A DNA stretch of 64,000 nucleotides from Candidatus Zixiibacteriota bacterium (GCA_035574315.1 DATLYW010000033.1:1-64000); one strand, 5' to 3'; shown: positions 19,051-28,182, counted from the stretch's first letter. Notes: generated from the letters alone by a model not told the origin. A program made the numbers and translations.

Positions 19051-21084
19051 ATGACAGTCTCCTTCCTGATAGCAATGGCGGCGTCCTACGGCGTGGGCGC
19101 GCTTTCCGCGCTGGCGGGAGCGCGCGGCCGGTTCGGGCGCGGCCTGGTCGCCTTCGCCGCAGCGGCCGGCGCGGCGGCCGGCCTCGCTCTCGGCTTGACG
19201 GCGCTCGTCAGCCGCGCGCCGCTGGCGCTCTCGCTCCCCGGGCTGTTGCCGGTCGGCGGCGGGCTTGCGCTGCGCGTCGATCCGCTGGGAGCGTTTTTCC
19301 TCGTCGTGATCGGCTTCGGCGCGATTCCCGCCGCGATCTACGGCGCGAGCTATTCGGCTGCCTACGAAGACCGGCCAGCTTCGCTGCGGCTGCTCGGGCT
19401 GATGTTCCATCTTTTTCTTCTCACCATGAGCCTGGTTCCCCTCGCCGACAACGTGCTCACTTTCCTGGTCATGTGGGAGGGCATGTCCCTGACATCGTAC
19501 TTCCTCGTCATGACCGACGCGGGAGAGGAGCGTGCGAGGAATGCCGGCCTGTGGTACGCCGGCATGACCCACGTCGGCTTGCTCCTGCTGGCGTCCGCGC
19601 TGCTGCTGCTTTCGGGCGGAACGGGGGCCGGCGCGTTCGCCGACCTGCGGGAGCGCGCGGCCGGGCTCGGCCCCGGGATTCGCGACGTCGTCTTCATCCT
19701 CGCCTTTCTCGGTTTCGGCTCGAAGGCGGGAATCGTACCGCTCCACGTCTGGCTGCCGAGGGCCCATCCCGCCGCGCCCAGCCACGTGTCGGCCCTGATG
19801 TCCGGTGTGATGATCAAGATGGGAATCTACGGCATCCTTCGGGTCGCCCTCGACCTCATGGGCGGCGGGCCCGCCTGGTGGGGTGGCCTGGTCCTCGGCG
19901 TCGGCGTCGTCTCCGCGCTCCTGGGCGTGCTCTACGCGCTGATGGAGCACGACCTCAAGCGCCTGCTCGCGTTCCATTCGGTCGAGAACGTCGGCATCAT
20001 CCTCATAGGAACCGGCGCCGGCTTGATGTTTCATCATTACGGCTTGGCTTCCCTCGCCGCGCTCGGTCTCATCGGCGGCCTCTATCACGTGCTCAACCAC
20101 GCGAGCTTCAAAGGGCTGTTGTTTCTCGGCGCCGGTTCCGTGCTGCACGCTGCGGGGACGCGCGACATGGAACGGATGGGGGGGCTCATCAAGCGCATGC
20201 CGTGGACCGGGGCGTTCTTCCTGGTCGGGGCGATGGCGATTTCCGCACTGCCGCCGTTGAACGGCTTTGTCTCCGAGTGGCTGGTGTTCCAAGCGCTCCT
20301 CGGCGGCGTCGCCGTTCCGGTTCCGGAAGTGGCGATCGTCATGCCGGTCGCCGTCGCGGCGCTGGCGCTTACGAGCGGGCTCGCGGCGGCCTGCTTCGTC
20401 AAGGCCTTCGGCATCGCCTTCCTGGCGCTTCCCCGCTCCCCCGAGGCGGAGCGCGCCCACGAATCTCCGTTCTCGATGCGGCTAGCGATGGGTTTGCTCG
20501 CGTTGGCATGCGTCGCGCTCGGCGTTGCTCCGTTCGCCGTCGTTCCGCTGCTCAGCGCAGCCGTGGCGGCGCTCGCGGGGCTCCCCGATACGCGCGCGGA
20601 GTTAGCGGCGGGCCTGTCGTTGCAAGCGCCTGCGGCCTTCGGGCGGATGTCGCCGGCGCTCATGGCGCTCGGCCTGGCGCTGCTGGTGGGAGCGATTCCG
20701 CTGGCGCTCCGGGTCCTGAGGCTGGCCTCGCGCCCGCGACCGGGCGACGCGTGGGGCTGCGGCCGCGTCGGCCAGACCGCGCGCATGGAATACACCGCGA
20801 CCGCCTTCGCCGAGCCCCTGAGCCGCGTTTTCGCCGAGATCTACCGTCCGATGAGGCAGCTCTCGGTCGATTTTCATCCCGGCTCCCGCTACTTCGTGCA
20901 ATCGATCGAGTATCGAAGCGGCGTCACACCCTGGTTCGAGCAGTTTCTCTATCGACCGTTTCTGCAGAGCGCGACCTTTGTTGCGGAACGGGTCAGGCGG
21001 TTGCAGGCCGGGTCGCTTCATCTCTATCTCCTTTATATGGCGGCGGTCCTGGCGCTGCTGCTGATTCTCGCAAGGTGGCTCTGA
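19051..21084 (+). CDS. HyfB-like proton-translocating antiporter subunit
   Basis: A 677-residue polytopic membrane protein of the NuoL/MrpA antiporter-like family. Typical segments are VMWEGMSLTSYFLVMTD with the conserved Glu, KAGIVPLHVWLPRAHPAAPSHVSALMSGVMIKMGIY in the discontinuous-helix region, and DLKRLLAFHSVENVGII. The C-terminal part (from about 560) resembles the HyfB/HycC extension with the soluble GDAWGCGR segment. In group-4 complexes this subunit pumps protons or sodium. It is followed two bases later by the HyfC-like gene. Confident on family. Confidence 0.92.
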   Translation: MTVSFLIAMAASYGVGALSALAGARGRFGRGLVAFAAAAGAAAGLALGLTALVSRAPLALSLPGLLPVGGGLALRVDPLGAFFLVVIGFGAIPAAIYGASYSAAYEDRPASLRLLGLMFHLFLLTMSLVPLADNVLTFLVMWEGMSLTSYFLVMTDAGEERARNAGLWYAGMTHVGLLLLASALLLLSGGTGAGAFADLRERAAGLGPGIRDVVFILAFLGFGSKAGIVPLHVWLPRAHPAAPSHVSALMSGVMIKMGIYGILRVALDLMGGGPAWWGGLVLGVGVVSALLGVLYALMEHDLKRLLAFHSVENVGIILIGTGAGLMFHHYGLASLAALGLIGGLYHVLNHASFKGLLFLGAGSVLHAAGTRDMERMGGLIKRMPWTGAFFLVGAMAISALPPLNGFVSEWLVFQALLGGVAVPVPEVAIVMPVAVAALALTSGLAAACFVKAFGIAFLALPRSPEAERAHESPFSMRLAMGLLALACVALGVAPFAVVPLLSAAVAALAGLPDTRAELAAGLSLQAPAAFGRMSPALMALGLALLVGAIPLALRVLRLASRPRPGDAWGCGRVGQTARMEYTATAFAEPLSRVFAEIYRPMRQLSVDFHPGSRYFVQSIEYRSGVTPWFEQFLYRPFLQSATFVAERVRRLQAGSLHLYLLYMAAVLALLLILARWL

Positions 21085-21086
21085 CC

Positions 21087-22025
21087 GTGGAATACGTCGT
21101 CGGGGGACTGCAAGCCGTGCTTGCGCTTGCGCTCGCGCCGCTTGTCGCCGGCTTCGTGCGCTGGCTGAAGGCCCGCCTGCAAAACCGCCGCGGCGCGCCG
21201 CCGTGGCAGCCCTACTTCGAGCTTCGCAAGCTGTTCGCCAAGGAAGTGATCGTTTCCGGCCAGGCCTCCTGGCTCTTTCGCTGCGCGCCCTACGTCGTTT
21301 TCGCCAGCACACTCGCCGCGGCGTTTCTCGTGCCGTTTATCCTGGTTCCCGGACCGATGGACGGGGTAGGGGACCTGCTGGCTCTGGTCTACCTGTTGGT
21401 GCTCGCGACGTTCTTTCTGGCCCTGGCCGGATTGGATCCCGGGACGGCCTTCGGCGGCATGGGGTCCAGCCGCGAGATGACCGTGGCCGCGATCGCCGAG
21501 CCGACCATCGCGCTTGCGATCTTCAGCCTCGCTCTGGGAGCAGGATCGACCAATCTCGGACGGATCGTCACACAGGCGCTGGGCAACCCCGCCGCGGCAA
21601 TAAGCCCCGGCCACCTCCTCGCTTTCGCCGCTCTCCTGATCGTGGCCCTGGCGGAAACCGGCCGTCTGCCGGTCGACAATCCGGCCACGCACCTGGAACT
21701 CACCATGATCCACGAGGCGATGGTCCTGGAGTACTCGGGCCGCTATCTCGCGCTGATCGAGTGGGCCGCGTCGCTGAAGCTGACGATTTTTTTGACGCTG
21801 CTCGCGAACCTCTTCGCTCCATGGGGCCTCGCGACCGAGGTCGCGCCGGGCGCGCTCGCCGTCGCCGTCGTCTCGCTCGCGCTCAAGCTCGGGCTGCTCG
21901 GCCTGGTGATCGCCGGGCTGGAGACCCGGGTGGCCAAGCTGCGACTGTTTCGCGTTCCCGAGCTGCTCGGCGTTTCCTTCGTGCTGGCGCTGCTGGCCGT
22001 GACTTCGTCGTTTTTGCTGAGGTGA
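21087..22025 (+). CDS. HyfC/NuoH-like membrane anchor subunit
   Basis: A 312-residue, roughly eight-helix protein of the NuoH family that links the iron-sulfur arm to the membrane arm. Conserved pieces are PYFELRKLFAKEVI, GMGSSREMTVAAIAEPT and LAETGRLPVDNPATHLELTMIHEAMVLEYSGR, the charged loop that contacts the quinone or hydrogenase module in relatives. GTG 21087 is preferred because AAGGTGG lies eight bases before it; GTG 21075, overlapping the previous gene, is the alternative. Its homologue in hydrogenase-4 is HyfC. Confidence 0.92.
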   Translation: MEYVVGGLQAVLALALAPLVAGFVRWLKARLQNRRGAPPWQPYFELRKLFAKEVIVSGQASWLFRCAPYVVFASTLAAAFLVPFILVPGPMDGVGDLLALVYLLVLATFFLALAGLDPGTAFGGMGSSREMTVAAIAEPTIALAIFSLALGAGSTNLGRIVTQALGNPAAAISPGHLLAFAALLIVALAETGRLPVDNPATHLELTMIHEAMVLEYSGRYLALIEWAASLKLTIFLTLLANLFAPWGLATEVAPGALAVAVVSLALKLGLLGLVIAGLETRVAKLRLFRVPELLGVSFVLALLAVTSSFLLR

Positions 22026-22031
22026 TCGTCC

Positions 22032-22691
22032 ATGAACGTCGCTCTTTTCTCGCAACTGGCCACGCTCGGCTCGAGCGTGGCGCTGCTGTTCGGTGTCGTG
22101 CTGTTGTGCCGGCGCAGCTTGCGTGCGTACGTCGAGGTCTTTCGCTGGCAGTCGGCGGTTCTGGCCATCCTCCTGGCCGTGGTCGGCGCCTTTGGCGGCG
22201 TTACGGAGCTCTACATCGCCGCCGCGGTTTTCTTCGTCCTCAAGGCCCTGTTGATTCCCCGCTACCTCGAACGGCTGGCGCAACGGGTCGGGGCGGAGAG
22301 CGAGTCCCAGCCCTACGTCAACATCACCAGCTCGCTGGTCGTCGCCGGGCTGCTGGTGCTCCTGGCCTACGCCGTGATGCGGCCGGTCGTGCTCGCGAGC
22401 GGGCTGCCCACCCGCGGCGGCCTGCCCCTGGCGATGGGCGTGGTCTTCGTCGGGCTCTTCGTGCTGGTCAGCCGCAAGAAGGCGCTCAGCCAGATCGTGG
22501 GCTTCCTGGTGCTGGAGAACGGCGTGGCATTGCTCGCCCTGCTCGGGACTTTCGGGATTCCGCTGATCATCGAGCTGGGCGTCTTCCTCGACCTCTTGAT
22601 GGGCTTTCTCGTGATGCAGGTGTTCGTCTATCAGATTCACGGCACATTCGAATCGATCGACGTCGAACAGCTGAATCAGCTCCGACACTGA
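22032..22691 (+). CDS. HyfE-like membrane subunit
   Basis: A 219-residue membrane protein with about six to seven hydrophobic helices. The segment IVGFLVLENGVALLALL resembles the NuoK-type LEN motif and identifies it as HyfE-like. A long charged linker, RYLERLAQRVGAESES, separates the N-terminal three helices from the rest. HyfE subunits belong to the membrane arm of hydrogenase-4-type complexes. It lies six bases after the HyfC-like gene. Confidence 0.88.
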   Translation: MNVALFSQLATLGSSVALLFGVVLLCRRSLRAYVEVFRWQSAVLAILLAVVGAFGGVTELYIAAAVFFVLKALLIPRYLERLAQRVGAESESQPYVNITSSLVVAGLLVLLAYAVMRPVVLASGLPTRGGLPLAMGVVFVGLFVLVSRKKALSQIVGFLVLENGVALLALLGTFGIPLIIELGVFLDLLMGFLVMQVFVYQIHGTFESIDVEQLNQLRH

Positions 22692-22712
22692 CCGGAAGGT
22701 GAGCCGATCGTC

Positions 22713-24170
22713 ATGAAGTTTCTTTTCTTGCTCTCTCCCCCGCTTCTTGCGGCGCTGCTCGCCTTCCTCGCGCGCCCCTGCCACCGCACCGTGCGTTGGA
22801 CCGGGGCCGCGCTGTCGCTGGTCTCCCTCGGGGCGGCGCTGGCTTTTGCGCGGGTGATCGTGAGCGGGGGCGAAGCGCCGACCTTCGGGCCGGGCGAGCT
22901 GCTGCGCATCGACGGTCTTTCCGCGCTGCTGGCCATCTGCGTAGCCGCGGTCTGGTCTCTGGCGGGGTTTTTCGGTCCGGGCATGGGCGCGGAAAGCGGG
23001 GAAAACCCGGCGCAACGGCGGCGCTATCACGTCTTCGTCAACCTGTTCGCCTTCGCCATGTTGCTCGCGGTCTCCGCCAACAACGTCGGCGTCCTGTGGA
23101 TCGCCCTGGAGGCCACCACGATCTTTTCCGCGGTGCTGATCCCGCTGTCGCTCACGCGGGGCTCGGTCGAGGCTTCGTGGAAATATATCCTCCTCAGCTC
23201 GGTGGGCATCACGCTGGCTTTCGTCGGCACGGTGCTGGCCTATTTCGATTTCGTTGCGCTGTCGGGACGGGTCGAGAACGCGCTCAACTGGCCGGTTCTC
23301 GTGGCGGCTGCGCCGCGCCTGCACCCGGAGGTGATGCGGCTCGCTTTCGTCTTCATCGTCGTGGGCTTCGGCACCAAGGCAGGAATCGCGCCGATGCACA
23401 CGTGGCTTCCCGACGCCCATTCCGAGGCGCCGCCGGCGCTTTCGGCGATGATGTCCGGCGTTCTCCTGGCGGTCGCCCTCTATGCCATCGCCCGCTGGAA
23501 AGTGGTCGCGGACGCGGCTCTCGGGCCGGCCTTCTCCGGCCAGTTGCTCCTCGGGCTGGGGCTGTTCTCGGTGGCGGTGGCGGCCTTCAGCCTGGTCATC
23601 CAGCGCAATTACAAGCGCATGCTGGCCTACTCCAGCATCGAGCACACCGGCTTGATCTGCATCGGCCTGGGCCTGGGGCCGGCGGGGGCGTTCGCCGCGC
23701 TCCTGCACCTGATCTGTCACGCAGCGGCGAAATCCATGCTGTTCTTGCTGTCCGGCCGAGTGCTGCATCGCTACGGCACGACCGAGCTGGGAGGGGTTTC
23801 GGGAATGCTTCAAGTCATGCCGTGGACGGGCGCTCTCTTCCTGACGGGCGTACTCGCGATCGTGGGGCTGCCGCCTTTCGGCCTGTTCGTTTCCGAGTTC
23901 GCGCTGATCCGGGCCGGCTTCGCCGCCGGACGGCCGGGACTCATGGGCGCTGTGCTTGCGCTGCTCGGCGTGGGCTTCATCGCAGTCCTCCGCCATGCGA
24001 ATCGAATGCTCTACGGGGCGTTCCCCGAGGGCGTCGTCGCGGGAGAAGGCGGCCGATGGCGGCTGGCACCGCTGTTCGTGAGCGTGGGCGTGCTGCTGTT
24101 TCTCGGGCTCATGCTCCCGCCGCCGATCGAGGCGCTGTTCCGCCGCGCCGCCGAGGTGGTGGCGAGATGA
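22713..24170 (+). CDS. HyfF-like second antiporter subunit (NuoL/M family)
   Basis: A 485-residue polytopic protein, shorter than the HyfB-like one. Conserved blocks are NVGVLWIALEATTIFSAVLIPL with the helix-5 Glu, WKYILLSSVGITLAFVGT, KAGIAPMHTWLPDAHSEAPPALSAMMSGVLL and NYKRMLAYSSIEHTG. With the first antiporter subunit it gives the complex two potential ion channels. A HyfD-like third subunit is not present. Its stop overlaps the next start as ATGA (24167-24170). Confidence 0.92.
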   Translation: MKFLFLLSPPLLAALLAFLARPCHRTVRWTGAALSLVSLGAALAFARVIVSGGEAPTFGPGELLRIDGLSALLAICVAAVWSLAGFFGPGMGAESGENPAQRRRYHVFVNLFAFAMLLAVSANNVGVLWIALEATTIFSAVLIPLSLTRGSVEASWKYILLSSVGITLAFVGTVLAYFDFVALSGRVENALNWPVLVAAAPRLHPEVMRLAFVFIVVGFGTKAGIAPMHTWLPDAHSEAPPALSAMMSGVLLAVALYAIARWKVVADAALGPAFSGQLLLGLGLFSVAVAAFSLVIQRNYKRMLAYSSIEHTGLICIGLGLGPAGAFAALLHLICHAAAKSMLFLLSGRVLHRYGTTELGGVSGMLQVMPWTGALFLTGVLAIVGLPPFGLFVSEFALIRAGFAAGRPGLMGAVLALLGVGFIAVLRHANRMLYGAFPEGVVAGEGGRWRLAPLFVSVGVLLFLGLMLPPPIEALFRRAAEVVAR

Positions 24171-25747
24171 CCGATTTTTCCCGACTGCGATCGGCGCTCG
24201 AACGGGAGCTCGGAGGCGGCGTGAAAGACGTCCGGGCTCGTCGGCGAAACGAGCTGCACGTCCGGATCGACCGCGACGATGTGCGCGGGCTCGCTGCCTT
24301 GCTGCGTCGGGACTTCGGCGCGGAGCTGGCGCTCCTTGCAGCCAACGATCGTCGGGGCGACAAGGGGGCGTTCGAGATCAACTACCTCTTCGGCAACGAC
24401 CGGCAAGACTGGTTTCTGCACGCGACGCTCGACCTGCCTCCGGAGCGATCGGCTTTTCCCTCGTTGGCGACCTTTCACTATCCCGCCTCGCGCTTCGAGC
24501 GCGAGGTCCGGGACCTCTTCGGCATCGAAGCCGTCGGTCATCCGGACCCCCGGCCGTTGGTGCGCCATGCCTTCTGGCCGGCGGATTATTTTCCGCTGCG
24601 CAAGGACGCGCCGCCGCCGGCGAGGTTCCAGGACGACGGCACCCCGTTTCCGTTTCTCCCGGTGGGGGGCGAAGGAGTCTACGAGATCCCGGTGGGGCCC
24701 GTGCACGCCGGCATCATCGAGCCCGGCCACTTCCGCTTCAGCGTGGTCGGAGAAACGGTGATCGATCTCAAGATTCGCCTGTACTTTACCCACAAAGGGA
24801 CGGAGAAGCTGTTCGAGGGGAGGACGCCGGTCGAGGGCGTCGAGCTGGCCGAACGGATCTCGGGCGACACCACCGTGGGGCACGCGCTGGCATATTGTCG
24901 GGCTCTGGAGGCGCTGGCGGACGTGGAAGTTCCCGCACGGGCGCAGTGGTTGCGGCTGGTTTTCCTGGAGATGGAGCGGCTGTACAACCACGTGGGCGAC
25001 TTCGGGATGATCTGCAACGACACGGGGTTCGCCGTCGCCCATTCGCACTGTTTTCGCATCCGCGAGCGGCTGCTGCGGTTGAACAAGCGTCTTACGGGAA
25101 ACCGCCTCCTGCGCGGTGCCGTAGTCCCGGGAGGCGTCGCCCGGGACTTTCTGCGGGACCTTGACCTGGCCGCCGAGCTCGACGCGGTTCTAGCCGACTT
25201 CAACGACGTCGTTGCGATCAGCCTCGACAACGCCATGGTGAAGGACCGGCTCGAGGGGACGGGAAGGCTGGCGAACCGGACGGCAAGGGACCTCGGCGTC
25301 TCGGGTTACGTCGCGCGGGCTTCCGGCATCGACGCGGACGCGCGGCGCGATCATCCCTTCGCGCCCTATGATCGGCTGAGCTTCAAGGTGCCGGTCTTCG
25401 ATACCGGCGATGTCTACGCCCGGACGCTCGTGCGGGTGGAGGAGGCACGCCAGTCCGTGGAGCTGATCAAGCAGGCGCTCGCCCGGGCGGCCGACGGGCC
25501 GCTTGCCGTTCCCCTCGGGACGCTGCCCGCCCACGAGCCCGCGTTTGCCATCGTGGAAGGCTGGCGCGGCGCCATCATCCACTGGCTGATGGCCGACCGG
25601 GAGGGCAAGCTGTTCCGCGTGAAGGTAAAGGATCCCTCGTTCGTCAACTGGCCGGCGCTCTCGTTCGCGCTCCTCAAGAACATCGTCCCCGATTTTCCGC
25701 TTTGCAACAAGTCGTTTAACCAGTCCTATGCGGGAAACGATTTATGA
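24167..25747 (+). CDS. HyfG-like large subunit (30-kDa + 49-kDa fusion) lacking all [NiFe] ligands
   Basis: A 526-residue fusion: residues 1-150 are a NuoC-like domain (FEREVRDLFGIEAVGHPDPRP) and 165-526 the large-subunit domain (GPVHAGIIEPGHFRF). The two CxxC motifs that hold nickel and iron in group-4 hydrogenases are gone: the first reads SGDT (Ser232, Thr235) within ERISGDTTVGH, the second reads SYAG (Ser520, Gly523) six residues before the protein ends, and no maturation extension follows. The subunit therefore cannot bind an [NiFe] centre, as in NuoD and in Ehr-type complexes. No 8Fe ferredoxin subunit, formate dehydrogenase or maturation gene is nearby, so the electron donor and acceptor are unknown. 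Confidence 0.9.
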   Translation: MTDFSRLRSALERELGGGVKDVRARRRNELHVRIDRDDVRGLAALLRRDFGAELALLAANDRRGDKGAFEINYLFGNDRQDWFLHATLDLPPERSAFPSLATFHYPASRFEREVRDLFGIEAVGHPDPRPLVRHAFWPADYFPLRKDAPPPARFQDDGTPFPFLPVGGEGVYEIPVGPVHAGIIEPGHFRFSVVGETVIDLKIRLYFTHKGTEKLFEGRTPVEGVELAERISGDTTVGHALAYCRALEALADVEVPARAQWLRLVFLEMERLYNHVGDFGMICNDTGFAVAHSHCFRIRERLLRLNKRLTGNRLLRGAVVPGGVARDFLRDLDLAAELDAVLADFNDVVAISLDNAMVKDRLEGTGRLANRTARDLGVSGYVARASGIDADARRDHPFAPYDRLSFKVPVFDTGDVYARTLVRVEEARQSVELIKQALARAADGPLAVPLGTLPAHEPAFAIVEGWRGAIIHWLMADREGKLFRVKVKDPSFVNWPALSFALLKNIVPDFPLCNKSFNQSYAGNDL

Positions 25748-26024
25748 CGGTTTGTCGTCCTATTGTCAGCGGGTTCGCAAGCGTGGAGATCGCATCGCGG
25801 CGGGCCGTGGGAGACCTTGGAATCCTGCTGCTTCGTGTGGTTCAAATGTTCAGATACAGCGGGTTTCCCGACGTGACGGCGGGCTTTCGGCGCTCCGGCG
25901 GGAGGTGAAGGGTGCGATACACCGGGCTGAGGCGACCGCCGTTGAAGGGCGGTAAGGGTTTTGCTTGCCGCGGGATGACAGGCCGTGGCTTGTTTGCGCC
26001 TCGAAGCGGAACTACATTGTTGTT

Positions 26025-26702
26025 ATGCGAAGGGCGAGGCGAGCGCCGCCTGGAAATACCCTGATCGACGCATTCGTTCGAAGGATCCGCAACCCCCTGA
26101 ACGCGCTGCTGCTCCACATAGACAGTCTGGAAGACGAGATTTCGGAAGTCGCGCGCGACGCCGTCCGGGAGCGGCTCGAAAAGATGCGAGACGTAATCAC
26201 CGAGCTGGATGCTTTTCTCTGCGAGGTCCTGCGGGTCATCGAACTGCCGAGCTCTGGAATCACGGCGATCGACCTCAACGCGCTCCTGAAGGAGGTGGAG
26301 ACCTTTGCCAGACCGGAAGCGACGAAAAAAGACTTGACGGTAGCGGTCAGGGTCGAAAACGGCGTTCCGATGGTCCAGGGCGACCCGATTCAGATCAAAC
26401 AAGCGATCTTGAACATTCTCCTGAACGCGATCGAGAGCTCGCGGCCCGGAGGCGCGATCACGCTTGCCACGGAAAGCAGGGAGAACAGCGTAGCGATAAA
26501 GATCGAAGACCGGGGCGGAGGCATCTCCCCGGCTGAGCGGGATCGTATCTTTGACGCTTTCTTCTCGACCAAGGAAGGGCGAGCCGGCCTGGGGCTTACG
26601 CTGGCGCGGGAAATCGTGAGACTCCACGGGGGACAAATCGTCGTCAGCTCCGAGGTCGGCAAGGGTGCCAGTTTTATCGTTTCTTTGCCGGTGAAACCGT
26701 AA
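26025..26702 (+). CDS. Histidine-kinase-like protein without the phospho-accepting His
   Basis: A 225-residue soluble protein with a dimerisation helix pair and a HATPase_c domain but no sensor or membrane segment. The H-box, normally (A/S)HEIRNPLN, reads VRRIRNPLN: R19 takes the place of the His and R20 that of the Glu. The ATP-binding part looks intact: NILLNAIESS (N box), IEDRGGGIS (G1), IFDAFFSTK (F box) and GLGLTLAREIV (G2). It cannot autophosphorylate in the standard way. I start it at ATG 26025; in-frame sequence back to 25965 is unconvincing. The preceding 277 bases after the large-subunit gene hold no gene I can support. The sigma-54 activator follows after 11 bases. Confidence 0.85.
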   Translation: MRRARRAPPGNTLIDAFVRRIRNPLNALLLHIDSLEDEISEVARDAVRERLEKMRDVITELDAFLCEVLRVIELPSSGITAIDLNALLKEVETFARPEATKKDLTVAVRVENGVPMVQGDPIQIKQAILNILLNAIESSRPGGAITLATESRENSVAIKIEDRGGGISPAERDRIFDAFFSTKEGRAGLGLTLAREIVRLHGGQIVVSSEVGKGASFIVSLPVKP

Positions 26703-26713
26703 CCGAAGGGCCC

Positions 26714-28081
26714 ATGGAGACGCGAAAGGTCTTGATCGTCGAGGATCATCCGGAGAGTCGCGAAAGCTTGGCCGCGGTTCTACGGCGAGCGCGTTTTGAA
26801 GTGCTGGAGACCGCTTCCCTGAACAGCGCGCTGGCGATGCTCGCCGACGGCCAGATTGCCGCCGTCGTCACGGAGCTGAAGCTCCCGGACGGGGACGGCC
26901 TCGGCCTTCTCAGCTACGTCAAAGAAAACCGGTTGCCGTGCGCAGTCGTCGTCGTGACCGCCTTTGGCACGATGAGCTCCGCGATTCAGGCTTTGAAGAT
27001 GGGAGCCGTAGATTTCTTGACCAAACCCGTTACCGGCCGCGATCTGACGGAAGCCGTGAGGAACGCCGCGCGGGCGTGGGAATGGCGGGATGGCCGGGGC
27101 GGGGAGCATCCGGTTCCGGGAGGACAACCGCCGAACGTGGTCGTGGGCGTCTCGCGCGGAATGAGGGAGCTTTTCTCGCTGGTCGAACGGATCGCACCTT
27201 ACGGGGGCAACGTGCTCATCTGCGGCGAAAGCGGGTCGGGTAAGGAAATCGTCGCTCGCGAAATTCACCGTTTGAGCCCGCGGCGGAACCGACCGTTCGT
27301 CCCGGTAAACTGCGCGTCGGTGTCGGACGAGCTCCTGGAAAACGAGCTTTTCGGCCACGAAAAAGGGGCGTTCACCGGCGCCACCGAAAAAAAACTGGGA
27401 GTTTTCGAAACGGCGAACGAGGGCACCTTGTTCCTCGACGAGATTAACGAGATGGGGCTGAAAGCGCAGGCGAAGTTACTGCGCGCCCTGGAACGCAAGG
27501 AGTTTCGCCGGCTCGGGGGCACCAGAAAAGTAAAAACCGACCTGCGGCTGATTTCGGCCACCAATGTCAACCTGGAAGACGAGGTCAAGGCGAAAAGATT
27601 TCGCGAGGACCTGTACTACCGGATCAAAGTGATCGCACTGACCGTTCCGCCGCTGCGAGAACGGACGGATGACATCCCGTACCTGATCAAGGCTTTTCTG
27701 GCCGAATTGGCGAAAACCACCGGGAAATCCAATCTCCGGATTACAGCCGAGGCGGTGGCGCGATTGCAACGCTATCCCTGGCCGGGCAATGTTCGGGAGC
27801 TCAAGAACGTTGTGGAGAGCATGGCTTTGATGGCGGACGGGGATATTTTGGATGTGGAGGATCTTCCGCAGAACATCCGCGGATGCGCCAACTGCCCGGA
27901 GATCAGACTGCCGGTCGGCATAACCATGGAAGAAGCAGAAAGAGAAATTATCCGTCGATATCTGGAATACTTTCCGACCAAGAAAGAAGCCGCCCGTGCC
28001 CTGAAAATGGGGCTGCGCACTCTTTATCATAAGTTGAGACGCTCCCGGTTGTTGGCTTCCGAGACCACCCGCCAGGCATAG
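26714..28081 (+). CDS. NtrC/AtoC-family sigma-54 activator with Glu at the phosphorylation site
   Basis: A 455-residue response regulator. The receiver (1-120) has the acidic pair E10-D11, Thr in VVTAFG and Lys in LTKP, but position 54, the phosphorylated Asp in NtrC, is Glu (VVTELKLPDGDG). The central AAA+ domain (about 140-375) carries GESGSGKE (Walker A), EKGAFTGATEKK with the GAFTGA sigma-54 contact loop, TLFLDEINEM (Walker B) and the YPWPGNVRELKN segment. A Fis-type helix-turn-helix ends it (KKEAARALKMGLRTLYHKLRR). In NtrC a D54E change is known to mimic phosphorylation, so this protein may be permanently active. It forms an operon with the His-less kinase. Likely target: the dyads and promoter just downstream. 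Confidence 0.93.
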   Translation: METRKVLIVEDHPESRESLAAVLRRARFEVLETASLNSALAMLADGQIAAVVTELKLPDGDGLGLLSYVKENRLPCAVVVVTAFGTMSSAIQALKMGAVDFLTKPVTGRDLTEAVRNAARAWEWRDGRGGEHPVPGGQPPNVVVGVSRGMRELFSLVERIAPYGGNVLICGESGSGKEIVAREIHRLSPRRNRPFVPVNCASVSDELLENELFGHEKGAFTGATEKKLGVFETANEGTLFLDEINEMGLKAQAKLLRALERKEFRRLGGTRKVKTDLRLISATNVNLEDEVKAKRFREDLYYRIKVIALTVPPLRERTDDIPYLIKAFLAELAKTTGKSNLRITAEAVARLQRYPWPGNVRELKNVVESMALMADGDILDVEDLPQNIRGCANCPEIRLPVGITMEEAEREIIRRYLEYFPTKKEAARALKMGLRTLYHKLRRSRLLASETTRQA

Positions 28082-28128
28082 CTCGCAAGGCCTTCGGTCG
28101 CACGGGCGGACCGTATCAAATCTTTAGA

Positions 28129-28141
28129 TGCAAAAATTGCA
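28129..28141 (+). promoter_or_regulatory. Dyad 1 of a phased upstream-activator-like array
   Basis: Perfect inverted repeat TGCAA-AAA-TTGCA, centre 28135. It is identical to dyad 3 and 41 bases from dyad 2. It lies directly behind the sigma-54 activator gene, about 190 bases before the expected start of the -24/-12 promoter at 28297-28313, a normal enhancer distance. Confidence 0.45.
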
Positions 28142-28169
28142 CGTTTAAATCGACAGAGATGCCTTGGAT

Positions 28170-28182
28170 TGCAATTTTGGCA
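28170..28182 (+). promoter_or_regulatory. Dyad 2 of the phased array
   Basis: TGCAA-TTT-TGGCA, centre 28176, one mismatch from dyads 1 and 3. The spacing to them is 41 and 42 bases, close to four helical turns, so all three face the same side of the DNA. It overlaps the left arm of a second inverted repeat, TTGGCAC (28177-28183) with GTGCCAA (28194-28200), which has the look of an NtrC-type GCAC/GTGC site. Confidence 0.4.

Noticed and set aside
18505..24000. Very long minus-strand frames (651 and 987 codons) opposite the Ehr operon
   Set aside because: They are Glu/Arg/His-rich antisense shadows of membrane-protein genes, with no domain similarity.
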